In this document: in pieces, positions 7,602 to 15,903 of the stretch
Layout: each line of letters starts with the position of its first letter
Numbering within the stretch: position 1 is the stretch's first letter
Source of the DNA: Methylacidiphilum infernorum V4
GTDB taxonomy: Bacteria; Verrucomicrobiota; Verrucomicrobiia; Methylacidiphilales; Methylacidiphilaceae
NCBI RefSeq assembly: GCF_000019665.1
Contig: NC_010794.1
Span: forward strand, 930,001 to 994,000
Direction of reading: 5' to 3'
DNA: 64,000 nucleotides
Translations under genes and position numbers: made by a program
The notes under the pieces: model-generated
Databases searched by the model: none
The model's input: only the letters and a program-made list of their open reading frames with translations
What the model was told of the DNA's origin: nothing

Positions 7602-8393
7602 ATGCGTTTATTATATTTTACATTTCTTTCTTTTTTGCTCTTAGCTCCGTCCTCTTTTGTCCGGGGCAAGGATGAACGGTCCAATAAACAAACAACTACT
7701 CTAACCGTAGCGGCGGCAGCGGACTTGAGATTTGTAATGCCCGAACTCGTTAAGATCTTCCAAAAGAAAAATCTCGGTATTAAAATAGGTGTCATTTATG
7801 GCGCTTCGGGTAAATTTTATGAGCAGGTTATCCGAGGAGCTCCTTTTGATCTTTTTCTTTCCGCGGATAAAGAATATCCTTCGTTGCTTTTTTCAAAAGG
7901 TTATTCCCTGGGTGAACCATTCAAGTATGCCGAGGGCAAATTGGTGCTTTGGATGCGTAAGGGATTGTTTACAGAAGAAAAGCGAGCCCAGTGGAAAGAG
8001 TTATTGTTAGAGGATAAGGTTTTGAAAATAGCCTTAGCCAATCCTGAAAGGGCTCCTTATGGGAAAGCGGCTAAGAGTGCCTTGGTTAAAGCGCTTTTAT
8101 GGGACAGGTTAAAAGAAAAGTTCGTCTTTGGCGAAAATGTCATTCAAGCCTTTCAATTTGCCGAAGAAAAAAATGCCGAAGTCGCTTTTATACCGATGTC
8201 ATTGGCCCTGTCTGCCAAGGCTAAAAATGAAGGAGACTTTGTAGAAGTTCCTCAATCGTTCTATTCAAAAATCGAGCAATACGGAATCATTTTGAAGAAA
8301 ACGCTCAATCCCGTCATAGCACAGAAATTTAAAGATTTTCTTGTATCCGAAGAAAGCAGGGTTGAGTTGAAAAAATATGGGCTTTATCCATAA
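7602..8393 (+). CDS. modA: Molybdate ABC transporter, substrate-binding protein
   Basis: A periplasmic protein that captures molybdate or tungstate for the ModBC importer. After a signal peptide (RLLYFTFLSFLLLAPSSFVRG) come the ModA hallmarks TVAAAADLRFVMPELVK, GASGKFYEQVIRGAPFDLFLSAD and IALANPERAPYGKAAKSAL. ATG 7602 is chosen because it gives a standard signal peptide; the frame also allows TTG at 7581. The modB start lies 17 bases inside the modA end, which points to translational coupling. With modBC and the divergent fdhD it forms a molybdenum-supply module. Confidence 0.93.
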   Translation: MRLLYFTFLSFLLLAPSSFVRGKDERSNKQTTTLTVAAAADLRFVMPELVKIFQKKNLGIKIGVIYGASGKFYEQVIRGAPFDLFLSADKEYPSLLFSKGYSLGEPFKYAEGKLVLWMRKGLFTEEKRAQWKELLLEDKVLKIALANPERAPYGKAAKSALVKALLWDRLKEKFVFGENVIQAFQFAEEKNAEVAFIPMSLALSAKAKNEGDFVEVPQSFYSKIEQYGIILKKTLNPVIAQKFKDFLVSEESRVELKKYGLYP

Positions 8394-9093
8394 GAGGATA
8401 TTGAACTTGGATTGGACAGCATTTTTCCTCAGTTTTAAACTATCGTTTTGGACAACGCTATTTTTGTATTTTATTTCCTTTCCCCTTGCTTATTGGCTTT
8501 CCTTTGGGAAAAAAAGCCGCATACATGCGATTATTGATTCTCTTGTCAGTCTTCCATTGGTGTTACCCCCCACCGTCTTAGGTTTCTATCTGCTTATCGT
8601 TCTTGGTAATTCTGGCCCTCTTGGAGCCATTTATACAAAAGTTTTTGGAAAATCCCTCGTATTTTCTTTCGAGGGGTTGCTTATCGCTTCCATCCTTTAT
8701 AGCTTGCCTTTTATGGTCCAGAACATGGCCGCCTCTTTTAGTCTTGTTGACAGCAAGCTTATTGAAGCTTCGTTATGTTGTGGAGAAAACAGGTTGACTA
8801 CTTTTTTTAAGATTATAGTGCCCCTTTCCCTCCAGGGGATTTTGCGGGGAACGGTTTTGAGTTTTACTCATACTTTAGGAGAATTTGGCATCGTGCTCAT
8901 GGTAGGAGGAGATTTGCCTGGAAAAACAAGAACGCTTTCCATAGCCTTGTATGATCAAGTTGAGGGGCTTGATTATGAAGCCGCAAATCAAACTGCGCTT
9001 GTGCTTCTTCTGTTTTCTTTTTTTGTTCTTTTTATCGTATATTCGACAGCCGATAGCCGATGGACCAGGAAAGGAAATTTTATCTCAAAATAG
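8377..9093 (+). CDS. modB: Molybdate ABC transporter permease
   Basis: The inner-membrane channel subunit of molybdate uptake. It has about five to six membrane helices in 238 residues and the cytoplasmic EAA-type loop that docks on ModC (EASLCCGENRLTTFFKIIVPLSLQGILRG), followed by FTHTLGEFGIVLMVGG, a typical ModB stretch. It overlaps modA by 17 bases and modC by 34 bases, so all three are surely one operon. Confidence 0.93.
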   Translation: MGFIHKRILNLDWTAFFLSFKLSFWTTLFLYFISFPLAYWLSFGKKSRIHAIIDSLVSLPLVLPPTVLGFYLLIVLGNSGPLGAIYTKVFGKSLVFSFEGLLIASILYSLPFMVQNMAASFSLVDSKLIEASLCCGENRLTTFFKIIVPLSLQGILRGTVLSFTHTLGEFGIVLMVGGDLPGKTRTLSIALYDQVEGLDYEAANQTALVLLLFSFFVLFIVYSTADSRWTRKGNFISK

Positions 9094-10211
9094 AAAAAAA
9101 AATTTCAGAGGAGCTCCAAATCCAAGCTGAATTTTCTATTCCGCTTTTTCCCTCTTCTTTAACGGCATTTTATGGTCCTTCAGGCAGTGGAAAAACAACA
9201 CTCCTTCGTTGCATTTCAGGGTTAGATTTCCCGGATAGCGGGATGATCTCCATGGGGGAAGAAATATGGGTGGACACCCAAAGAAAACTCAACCTTCCTC
9301 CCTACCGGCGAAATATTGGCTACGTTGTTCAAGAAGATGCGCTTTTCCCCCATCTTAGAGTAGAGGAAAACGTGGCGTATGCTCTGAAAAAAAAATTAGG
9401 GATAAGTCGAAGAGAGATAAAGACGAGGATTAGCCATGTTCTTCAAAAAACGGGCATAGAAAAGCTGGCTTCAAGGTGGCCGGAAACACTTTCAGGGGGG
9501 GAAAAAAGAAGGGTGGCTTTGGCTAGGGCCATAGCAAGGCAACCTCGGTTGCTTTTGCTGGATGAACCTTTAAATGGTTTAGACTTTAAGGCGAAAGAGG
9601 AAATAAGGCAACTCATAGAAGAGATCGCTTATGAAGGCAGCTGTTTAACGATCATGATTAGCCATGAGAAGGCTGAAGTCATCCAGATGGCCCGATATGT
9701 AGGGATCATCAGTTGCGGCAAACTTCTCCAGTTCGGTGAAACCAGCCACGTTCTTTCTGCGCCGGAAACACTCGAGGTAGCCCAGATTATCGGCTTGGAA
9801 AACATTATCCCTGGAGAAATTCTTTGCATAGAAGGAGGGAAAGTCTTGGTCCAAACGCCCTTGGGGGTAATGGAAACGGTGCTGAAAGACAACAAGAATG
9901 AATTTTCCCAAGGAAAAAAGATATTTTGTCTTTTTCGAGCAGAAGATATCGCTATCTCTAGGGATGGAAACCTTTTAGACAATAATGAGGGGGCAAAAAA
10001 GGGTATCCTCAGCATAAGAAATCGCTACGGGGGCATTGTAAGAAAAGTAAAAGGTAGCGGAGGGGTCGCCCAACTTTCCATCGACTGTGGAGTCATTCTT
10101 AACGCTCTCATTAGTCAAAGCTCTCTTGCCGAAATGAACATTAGGGAAGGGGATTTCCTCTATTTAATGATCAAAGCGGGAGCTATTCATATGATGGAAA
10201 GAGACTTTTGA
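9060..10211 (+). CDS. modC: Molybdate ABC transporter ATP-binding protein
   Basis: The ATPase that powers molybdate import. Walker A is GPSGSGKTT (about residues 40-48), the Q-loop is in YVVQEDALFPHL, the signature is LSGGEKRRVALARA and Walker B is LLLLDEP. The C-terminal 100 residues hold a TOBE/MOP-type domain that binds oxyanions in ModC proteins. The start lies inside modB. The length of 383 residues is normal. The RNase P RNA gene lies downstream on the other strand, so its 3' end faces the modC stop. Confidence 0.93.
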   Translation: MDQERKFYLKIEKKISEELQIQAEFSIPLFPSSLTAFYGPSGSGKTTLLRCISGLDFPDSGMISMGEEIWVDTQRKLNLPPYRRNIGYVVQEDALFPHLRVEENVAYALKKKLGISRREIKTRISHVLQKTGIEKLASRWPETLSGGEKRRVALARAIARQPRLLLLDEPLNGLDFKAKEEIRQLIEEIAYEGSCLTIMISHEKAEVIQMARYVGIISCGKLLQFGETSHVLSAPETLEVAQIIGLENIIPGEILCIEGGKVLVQTPLGVMETVLKDNKNEFSQGKKIFCLFRAEDIAISRDGNLLDNNEGAKKGILSIRNRYGGIVRKVKGSGGVAQLSIDCGVILNALISQSSLAEMNIREGDFLYLMIKAGAIHMMERDF

Positions 10212-10243
10212 GGGTATTTCATTCCTGGGGGCCTTTAAAAAAA

Positions 10244-10652
10244 GGCACCGAGGGGAATAAGCCGGATTCTGTGATCCAACATAGGACCTGCCGCCATCTG
10301 TCTATCTCTTTATATTCAGAGATCCGCTTAGGCAAGCGGTGCGGCCTACCTGGGACTTCTCAAGGCTATTTGAGATGGGTAAGGCGACCCTTGTCCCCGC
10401 TTGGCCTTGCTCTGCGATGGGTTTTTCCTGCCATGAATGTTACCATTCATGCGGTGGGCTTTTACCCCGCCTTTTCACCCTTACTCAACAAAGATTGTTG
10501 AGCGGTATATTTTCTGTGACACTCTCCGTCTTGAAAGGCTTGCGCCTATTCAAGCCCACTGTTTCCAGTGGATCGCTGCCTTAAAGAGTCCGGACTTTCC
10601 TCTCGACTTCGATAAGAATAGGGAGTCGAGCGGCGGCATACCCCTCGGTGCG
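10244..10652 (-). ncRNA. rnpB: RNase P RNA (bacterial)
   Basis: The RNA that cleaves tRNA 5' leaders. On the minus strand the 5' side reads GCACCGAGGGG and pairs with CCCCTCGGTGC at the 3' end (helix P1, ends near 10652 and 10244). Just inside are the near-universal GAGGAAAGTCCGGACT on the 5' side and CAGAATCCGGCTTA on the 3' side. The length of about 410 nt fits the common bacterial class. A run of T follows the 3' end of the RNA on the minus strand, so P1 plus this run may act as terminator. The small open frames across this region are not genes. Confidence 0.95.
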
Positions 10653-10797
10653 TATTTAAAAATACTTGATTTTAGTTTCTTGTAAACGAAAGCCGATATT
10701 TTTTCATAGATCTGAATAGTCATTCTTTTCTTTTGCTCAACGGGACAAAAATGGAAATGGAGTGCTCAGGACCGGCAGCCGGCTTTGCGGATAGGGG

Positions 10798-11415
10798 TTA
10801 GGGGACCAGCCCGTAAGAAATCAAGGCTGCCTTTGTTTTTTCGTAACATTCATGCCTTATAGCTTCAATGCCAAGACTTCGAGCTATGTCCACGAACATG
10901 GGCCTGTCCTCGATGTAGAGAACTGAATTGGGTGGAGATTGGGCTACATCAAGGGCTAATTGAAAAATGTCTACATCGGGTTTTCTTAAGTGGACAAATG
11001 AAGAAACGATAAAGTAGTCAATGAAGCTGTGAAGATTGAAAGATTGAATCCTATGAATCTGCAGTTCTCTGCCTTCGTTACTGAGAACAGCAATTCTTAA
11101 GTTGTATTTTTTTTTCAACGTTTTGATCAGTTCAATCATTTCAGGAATGGGACGGGAAAGGCTAAACATAAATTGTCTGAAATCATCCATGCTAAAAGCT
11201 CGATTTTGGTAAAAGACCGTCCTTTTTAAATATTCATGAAGGGTAAGTTTTCCTTGCTCATACGTGTCGAAGGTCAAGTGATGCCTATCTTCAAATTCTC
11301 TAGGATCCAAACCAAAAACCTCGGCGGCTTTTTTCCTTCCTTCCGTATCCCACCCGTTGGTTAAAAGGACTCCTCCAACATCAAGGAACAAGGTATTTAT
11401 TTGAAGAGTGGACAT
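10798..11415 (-). CDS. HAD-superfamily hydrolase (subfamily IA)
   Basis: A phosphatase-like enzyme. It shows motif I as FLDVGGVLL, where the second aspartate of DxD is replaced by Gly, as in several HAD-IA branches that include haloacid dehalogenase relatives and FMN phosphatase-like YihX. Motif II is AVLSNEG, and late motifs are KPDVDIFQLAL and VLYIEDRPMFVDIARSLG. The ATG at 11415 (MSTLQINTLFLD) is preferred, because a longer frame to 11487 adds 24 residues with no domain. Its substrate is unknown. It follows the MFS gene on the same strand and may be co-transcribed with it. Confidence 0.8.
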   Translation of the reverse strand: MSTLQINTLFLDVGGVLLTNGWDTEGRKKAAEVFGLDPREFEDRHHLTFDTYEQGKLTLHEYLKRTVFYQNRAFSMDDFRQFMFSLSRPIPEMIELIKTLKKKYNLRIAVLSNEGRELQIHRIQSFNLHSFIDYFIVSSFVHLRKPDVDIFQLALDVAQSPPNSVLYIEDRPMFVDIARSLGIEAIRHECYEKTKAALISYGLVP

Positions 11416-11496
11416 AACAAAATGAAAGTCGCTAAAAGTAAAAAGTAAAGTGAACTGAAAAGGTTGTGGTCTTGTTTTGGAAGGCAAAGAGCGATT

Positions 11497-12690
11497 TTAG
11501 GGTTTAGGTTGGGTGCTTAAAAAAATAAAGGCCATCGCACAACTGATCACCCCTATCACCAGGCTCAATCTTACACCTACAAATTGAGCCAATGTTCCCA
11601 TAAAGAGATTTCCCAATGCAAAAAAACCTTGGAAAAAAAAAGTACTCAGGCCAAAAGCCATTCCTCTTGACTCCCCGGGGATTCTTTCCTGGAGAATCAT
11701 CGTTGTAGCCGACACAAAAAGACTAAGGCCAAAGCCTAACAAGGCGATCAAAAAGAGGGCGATCAAAAAGGGGGGAAAAAAAGAAAAAAGAAAGAGAGAG
11801 GAGCAGAAAATAATCAAGGAGAGTTGCCTTAATGTTAAAGAGCTAAACATATTGGGGAAAAAACTGATAATCAGGGTAGATACAACGGCTCCGAGTCCGC
11901 TTGCGCTGTAAAACATGGATAGCCCTTGCGATCCTTTGTTATAAACATGAGAAGAGATATAAGGAAGGAGGATGGCATACGACCAGCCACAAAGGGTAAC
12001 AACACCAAGCAGGAGGGCAGGATAAGAGATGCAGGGATTAGAAATAAGGGAAAGAAAGCTTTTTTTTAAAGATGTTTTTGAAGAGGAGGGCTCAATCTTC
12101 CGATTTTTTGAACAAGCCATAATGAAAGAGAGGATAGAAACGAGGTAAGAAAGGCTGTTGATAAAAAAGCATGAGGATAAGCCGTAAAGAGGTATAAGCA
12201 TAGCGGCGGCCGCCGGACCGATCATTTTTGCCAAATTAAATTGCAATCCGTTTATCGCGATGGCCCTTTTGATTTCGGTATTGGGGAGAAAGGAAAGAAA
12301 GAGAGCCTGTCTTGAAGGAAGTTCTATATTGCTGAAAATACCCATTGCCATGGAAAGAATAAGCAGTTCATAGAGATTGACCATTTTTAGAGAGCTGAGC
12401 AATCCCAGCAATAAAGAGAGGAGGCAATTTGCAAATTGGCTTGCGACGACGATCTTAAGCCTTGGAAATTTATCCGCGGTTAGCCCTGAGAAAAAAGAAA
12501 AGAATAAAGAGGGAAGAGTGGATGAAAAACCGACCAAACCCAGGCCAAAGGGAGAACGGGTAATCTGGAAAGCAAGCCAACTCAGTCCCACCAGGTAAAT
12601 CCAACTGCCGATAAAAGAAACGGATTGGCCCCAAAAGGCGATTTTAAAGGAAGGATAATTAAATAAGCCTGTTCGAAAAAAAAGCTTCAT
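11497..12690 (-). CDS. MFS transporter (EntS/MFS_3-like exporter)
   Basis: A 397-residue membrane protein with about 12 predicted helices. Motifs are FNYPSFKIAFWGQSVSFIGSW at the start, the loop FSGLTADKFPRLK between helices 2 and 3 (the MFS motif-A region), and SRQALFLSFLPNTEIKRAIA. This pattern is typical of the group that includes enterobactin exporter EntS and many putative drug exporters. The substrate cannot be inferred, and no siderophore genes are nearby. It is divergent from xoxF, with 182 bases between the two starts. Confidence 0.82.
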   Translation of the reverse strand: MKLFFRTGLFNYPSFKIAFWGQSVSFIGSWIYLVGLSWLAFQITRSPFGLGLVGFSSTLPSLFFSFFSGLTADKFPRLKIVVASQFANCLLSLLLGLLSSLKMVNLYELLILSMAMGIFSNIELPSRQALFLSFLPNTEIKRAIAINGLQFNLAKMIGPAAAAMLIPLYGLSSCFFINSLSYLVSILSFIMACSKNRKIEPSSSKTSLKKSFLSLISNPCISYPALLLGVVTLCGWSYAILLPYISSHVYNKGSQGLSMFYSASGLGAVVSTLIISFFPNMFSSLTLRQLSLIIFCSSLFLFSFFPPFLIALFLIALLGFGLSLFVSATTMILQERIPGESRGMAFGLSTFFFQGFFALGNLFMGTLAQFVGVRLSLVIGVISCAMAFIFLSTQPKP

Positions 12691-12762
12691 TTTAAGACAA
12701 AAATTATATAAGTGATAATGCTAACAAAAACACTCAAGTGAATAAGAGCAATGGAAACGGCT

Positions 12763-12785
12763 AGACAATCTTTTTTTTGTTGTCT
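12763..12785 (+). repeat. Inverted repeat AGACAA...TTGTCT upstream of xoxF
   Basis: AGACAA (12763-12768) and TTGTCT (12780-12785) flank a T-rich loop between the MFS gene and xoxF. It could be an operator or a weak terminator for one side. It lies 26 bases before the candidate -35 box of xoxF. Confidence 0.3.
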
Positions 12786-12810
12786 GTCAATGAAAATCTT
12801 ACATTTGTTA

Positions 12811-12867
12811 TTGACTTAGATCACAAGAGTGGTAAATGGAAGGCACCATAGAATAATTAACAGGAGG
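12811..12867 (+). promoter_or_regulatory. Candidate xoxF promoter and strong ribosome binding site
   Basis: TTGACT (12811-12816) with TAAATG (12833-12838) after 16 bases is a possible but poor promoter. The ribosome binding site is clear: AGGAGG at 12862-12867, five bases before the ATG at 12873, the most consensus-like one noticed in the window. It suits a highly expressed enzyme. Confidence 0.4.
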
Positions 12868-12872
12868 AAGCG

Positions 12873-14708
12873 ATGACAATGAAATTAAAAAAGCCTAAAA
12901 AATATACGGTAGCCAAGAAAGCTACCGTGTTGGCGGCATTCGGTTTAATGGGTTCCTTACCCCTTGCAAAAGCGAATGATGAATTAATTAAACTCGAAAA
13001 AGATCCTGCCCAATGGGTCATGCAAAACAAAAATTACGCCAATACGCGTTTTAGTGAGCTGACCCAGATTAATACCAAGAATGTATCTCGGCTGCGTCTT
13101 GCTTGGAGCTTTTCAACGGGGGCCTTGCGTGGGCATGAAGGAGGACCCCTGGTTGTGGGTTCGACGATGTATGTTCATTCGGCTTATCCCAACCATGTTT
13201 ATGCCCTGGATTTAACCCAGAAACCTTATGCGATTAAATGGCAATATACACCTGTTCAGAACAGCCAGGCGGTAGCGGTAGCCTGTTGCGACGTGGTGAA
13301 CAGGGGACTTGCCTATGCCAACGGAAAGCTGTTTTTAGCTACCTTGGATGGACAGATTATCGCTCTTGATGCGAATACGGGCAAGGAGCTTTGGAAAGCC
13401 AAGCATGCGGATGTGACTAAAGGAGAGACCATTACAGGGGCTCCTTTGGTAGTAAAAGACAAGGTGCTCGTTGGGGTATCTGGAGGGGAATTCGGGGTCA
13501 GGGGAAGAGTGGGAGCCTACGATATCAATACGGGCAACAGGGTGTGGTTGGCTTACAGCCAAGGGCCGGATGAAGAAGTATTGTTGGATTCCGATTTCAA
13601 CAAGGAATTTCCCCAGCATGGGGGACCCGGGGATGGAACGAAGACTTGGCCCGGAGAACAGTGGAAACTTGGAGGAGGAACCACTTGGGGATGGTATAGC
13701 TATGATCCTGCCCTTGATCTTTTCTATTATGGTACGGGAAACCCGGGTACGTGGAATGCGGAGCAGAGAAAAGGAGGGGATAACAAGTGGTCCTGTTCTA
13801 TTATTGCAAGAAGACCTGACACGGGGAAAGCGCGCTGGGCCTACCAGATGACTCCATGGGATGCTTGGGACTATGATGGAATCAACGAGATGATCCTGCC
13901 CGATTTGACGGTCAAGGGAAAGAAGACTCCCTGCCTTGTCCATTTCGATCGTAATGGCTTTGGCTACGTGTTGGATAGAAGAACGGGACAGTTAATAGAA
14001 GCCCATCCCTTTGTCTATGAGAATTGGGCAAAGGAGATTAGCAAGGAAAATGACAGGCCTGTTGAAATTCCTGAAAAAAGGACCAAGCAGGGGGTGGATA
14101 CCAAGGGCATTTGTCCCAATTCCATGGGGGGTAAAGACCAACAGCCTGCAGCTTATAATCCTCAGACCGGGTTGTTTTATGTTCCCACCAATAATATGTG
14201 CATGAATTATGAAGGGGTAGAAGCCACCTATACTGCTGGAGCTCCCTATGTCGGTGCCAACGTGCTGATGTATTCGGGTCATGAAGGCAAAGACGATTAT
14301 TACGGAGCATTCATTTGCTACGATGCCCTTAAAGGGAAAAGAGTATGGGAAATCCATGAGCATTTCCCTGTTTGGAGTGGTCCAGTGGTAACGGCTGGAG
14401 GACTTGCTTTTTACGGGACAATGGACGGATGGTTTAAGGCTGTGGATATCAAAACAGGAAAAGTGCTGTGGCAACAAAAGTTAGGATCGGGAATTATCGG
14501 CAATCCTATAACCTTTTTAGGTCCGGATAAAAAACAGTATGTTGCCGTCTATTCGGGCGTGGGTGGATGGTTTGGTATCGCCGTGGCTCAAAACCTGCCT
14601 CCTGACGATCCCTATGCAGGTCTTGGGGCTGTGGGTGTTGCTTATCAAGCCGGTCTTCCTAAAGCCACGACCATTGGCGGTGAACTTTACGTGTTTTCCT
14701 TGGAATAA
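12873..14708 (+). CDS. xoxF: Lanthanide-dependent PQQ methanol dehydrogenase XoxF
   Basis: Oxidises methanol in the periplasm with PQQ and a lanthanide ion and passes electrons to a cytochrome c. The 611-residue precursor has a signal peptide ending at LAKA (residue 34). PQQ-propeller tryptophan-docking repeats fill the mature part. ACCD holds the adjacent-cysteine disulfide. Lanthanide ligands and catalytic residues are Glu206, Asn290, Asp333 and Asp335 of the precursor (WDYDG), which become 172, 256, 299 and 301 after cleavage; the extra Asp301 separates XoxF from calcium-type MxaF. A perfect AGGAGG site precedes the start. xoxJ and xoxGJ follow on the same strand. Confidence 0.97.
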   Translation: MTMKLKKPKKYTVAKKATVLAAFGLMGSLPLAKANDELIKLEKDPAQWVMQNKNYANTRFSELTQINTKNVSRLRLAWSFSTGALRGHEGGPLVVGSTMYVHSAYPNHVYALDLTQKPYAIKWQYTPVQNSQAVAVACCDVVNRGLAYANGKLFLATLDGQIIALDANTGKELWKAKHADVTKGETITGAPLVVKDKVLVGVSGGEFGVRGRVGAYDINTGNRVWLAYSQGPDEEVLLDSDFNKEFPQHGGPGDGTKTWPGEQWKLGGGTTWGWYSYDPALDLFYYGTGNPGTWNAEQRKGGDNKWSCSIIARRPDTGKARWAYQMTPWDAWDYDGINEMILPDLTVKGKKTPCLVHFDRNGFGYVLDRRTGQLIEAHPFVYENWAKEISKENDRPVEIPEKRTKQGVDTKGICPNSMGGKDQQPAAYNPQTGLFYVPTNNMCMNYEGVEATYTAGAPYVGANVLMYSGHEGKDDYYGAFICYDALKGKRVWEIHEHFPVWSGPVVTAGGLAFYGTMDGWFKAVDIKTGKVLWQQKLGSGIIGNPITFLGPDKKQYVAVYSGVGGWFGIAVAQNLPPDDPYAGLGAVGVAYQAGLPKATTIGGELYVFSLE

Positions 14709-14731
14709 GTTTGCCCTCTTATTGAAAACTC

Positions 14732-14770
14732 TAGCCGCTACCCCGCCCGAATTCAGTTGGGTAGCGGCTA
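14732..14770 (+). terminator. Perfect 12-bp hairpin after xoxF
   Basis: TAGCCGCTACCC (14732-14743) pairs perfectly with GGGTAGCGGCTA (14759-14770) around a 15-base loop, 23 bases after the xoxF stop. There is no T-run, so it may slow transcription or protect the xoxF mRNA 3' end rather than terminate fully. That would give more xoxF than xoxJ/xoxGJ. Confidence 0.6.
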
Positions 14771-14974
14771 ACGAGCTTATAGGCGTTCTAGAAAGAAATT
14801 AGCGGAGTGGTGATGGATATGATGAAATAAAATAAGGAAGATGTGGTGAAAGGCAAACCGGCTTCTTCTCCCAAAGAGAATGTTAGGCTCTTGGGTATGG
14901 TTTTTGTTATTCACCGAATAATCCTCCTCATGGGTTGGCGGGTATAAAATTTTCTTAGAAGGGAAAACAACATC

Positions 14975-15841
14975 ATGCATGGCTCGATACTTGGACTCCT
15001 TGGGGGTTTACCCAAGAAAAGATGGAAAATCCTTTTGTCTGGACTTTTTTTTCTTTCTTTCATGGGAATGCAGTCCAGGGCCGAAGATATCTGTTCTTGT
15101 GCGGATCCGGGAAACCTCCCGTTTTCAAACCAGAAATTAGAGGGGTTTGAAAATAAAATTGCACAGCTTGTTGCCGATACTCTTCATCTGCCCCTGTCTT
15201 ACTATTGGTTTGCCCATCAAAGGGGACTGGTAAGAAACACCTTAAAAATGGATAAATGCAACGTGATCATAGGAGTTCCCTCAAATTGGGGGCAGGTCCT
15301 TACGACCAAACCCTATTATAGGACTTCTTATGTCATGGTTTACAAGAAGGATAAAGCCTTGTCTATTCAATCGCTCGATGATCCCCTTTTAAAAACCCTC
15401 AAAATCGGGGTGTTGATCAATAGTCCTCCCCATCAACTGCTTGCAGGGAGGGGAATTATTGAGAATGTAGTGGGTTATTCACCGTTTTTTGATCCTGTTT
15501 TTCATCCTGAAGAATCTCCGGGAAGAGTCGTGGAAGATGTTTTGAGTGGAAAAATTGATGTTGCCCTGGTATGGGGCCCGGTGGCCGGGTATTACATTAA
15601 AAAGAAAAACTCTCCCTTGGTCATGATCCCCCTAACAAGCGATAATCCAAGAATTCCCGTCGTTTTTGATATTTCCATGGGGGTAAAGAAAGGAAATCAA
15701 GAACTCAAAAGCAAGCTTGATCAAGTCATCGATATGAAACATGGAGAAATCCTCCAGATCCTTGAAGAGTATGGTGTTCCCCTACTGAAAACCACGGTTG
15801 GCCAAGGAAAAGAGCTCCATACTGTCCAGGAAGATCGTTAG
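14975..15841 (+). CDS. xoxJ: XoxJ, periplasmic solute-binding-like protein
   Basis: XoxJ proteins are encoded with XoxF and are thought to help activate or assemble methanol dehydrogenase. The 288-residue precursor has a signal segment (ILLSGLFFLSFMGMQSRAE). The mature start is DICSCADPGNLPFSNQKLEGFENKIA, the standard opening of MxaJ/XoxJ. Two-lobed binding-protein features follow (CNVIIGVPSNWG, DVLSGKIDVALVWGPVAGYY). The ATG at 14975 gives a long N-region; a later start is possible. It lies 266 bases after xoxF and 62 bases before xoxGJ. Confidence 0.9.
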   Translation: MHGSILGLLGGLPKKRWKILLSGLFFLSFMGMQSRAEDICSCADPGNLPFSNQKLEGFENKIAQLVADTLHLPLSYYWFAHQRGLVRNTLKMDKCNVIIGVPSNWGQVLTTKPYYRTSYVMVYKKDKALSIQSLDDPLLKTLKIGVLINSPPHQLLAGRGIIENVVGYSPFFDPVFHPEESPGRVVEDVLSGKIDVALVWGPVAGYYIKKKNSPLVMIPLTSDNPRIPVVFDISMGVKKGNQELKSKLDQVIDMKHGEILQILEEYGVPLLKTTVGQGKELHTVQEDR

Positions 15842-15903
15842 TCTCCATGGATAAACAATAACAAATAATAAACCACTAACATTGGACTTTACTTCAACAA
15901 AAA

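Noticed and set aside
10208-10685. Three plus-strand frames of 81-97 codons after modC
   Set aside because: They cover the RNase P RNA gene on the minus strand, which explains the sequence fully.
13335-13943. 202-codon minus-strand frame inside xoxF
   Set aside because: Antisense shadow of a well-defined xoxF; Pro/Ser/Arg-rich and with no recognisable domain.
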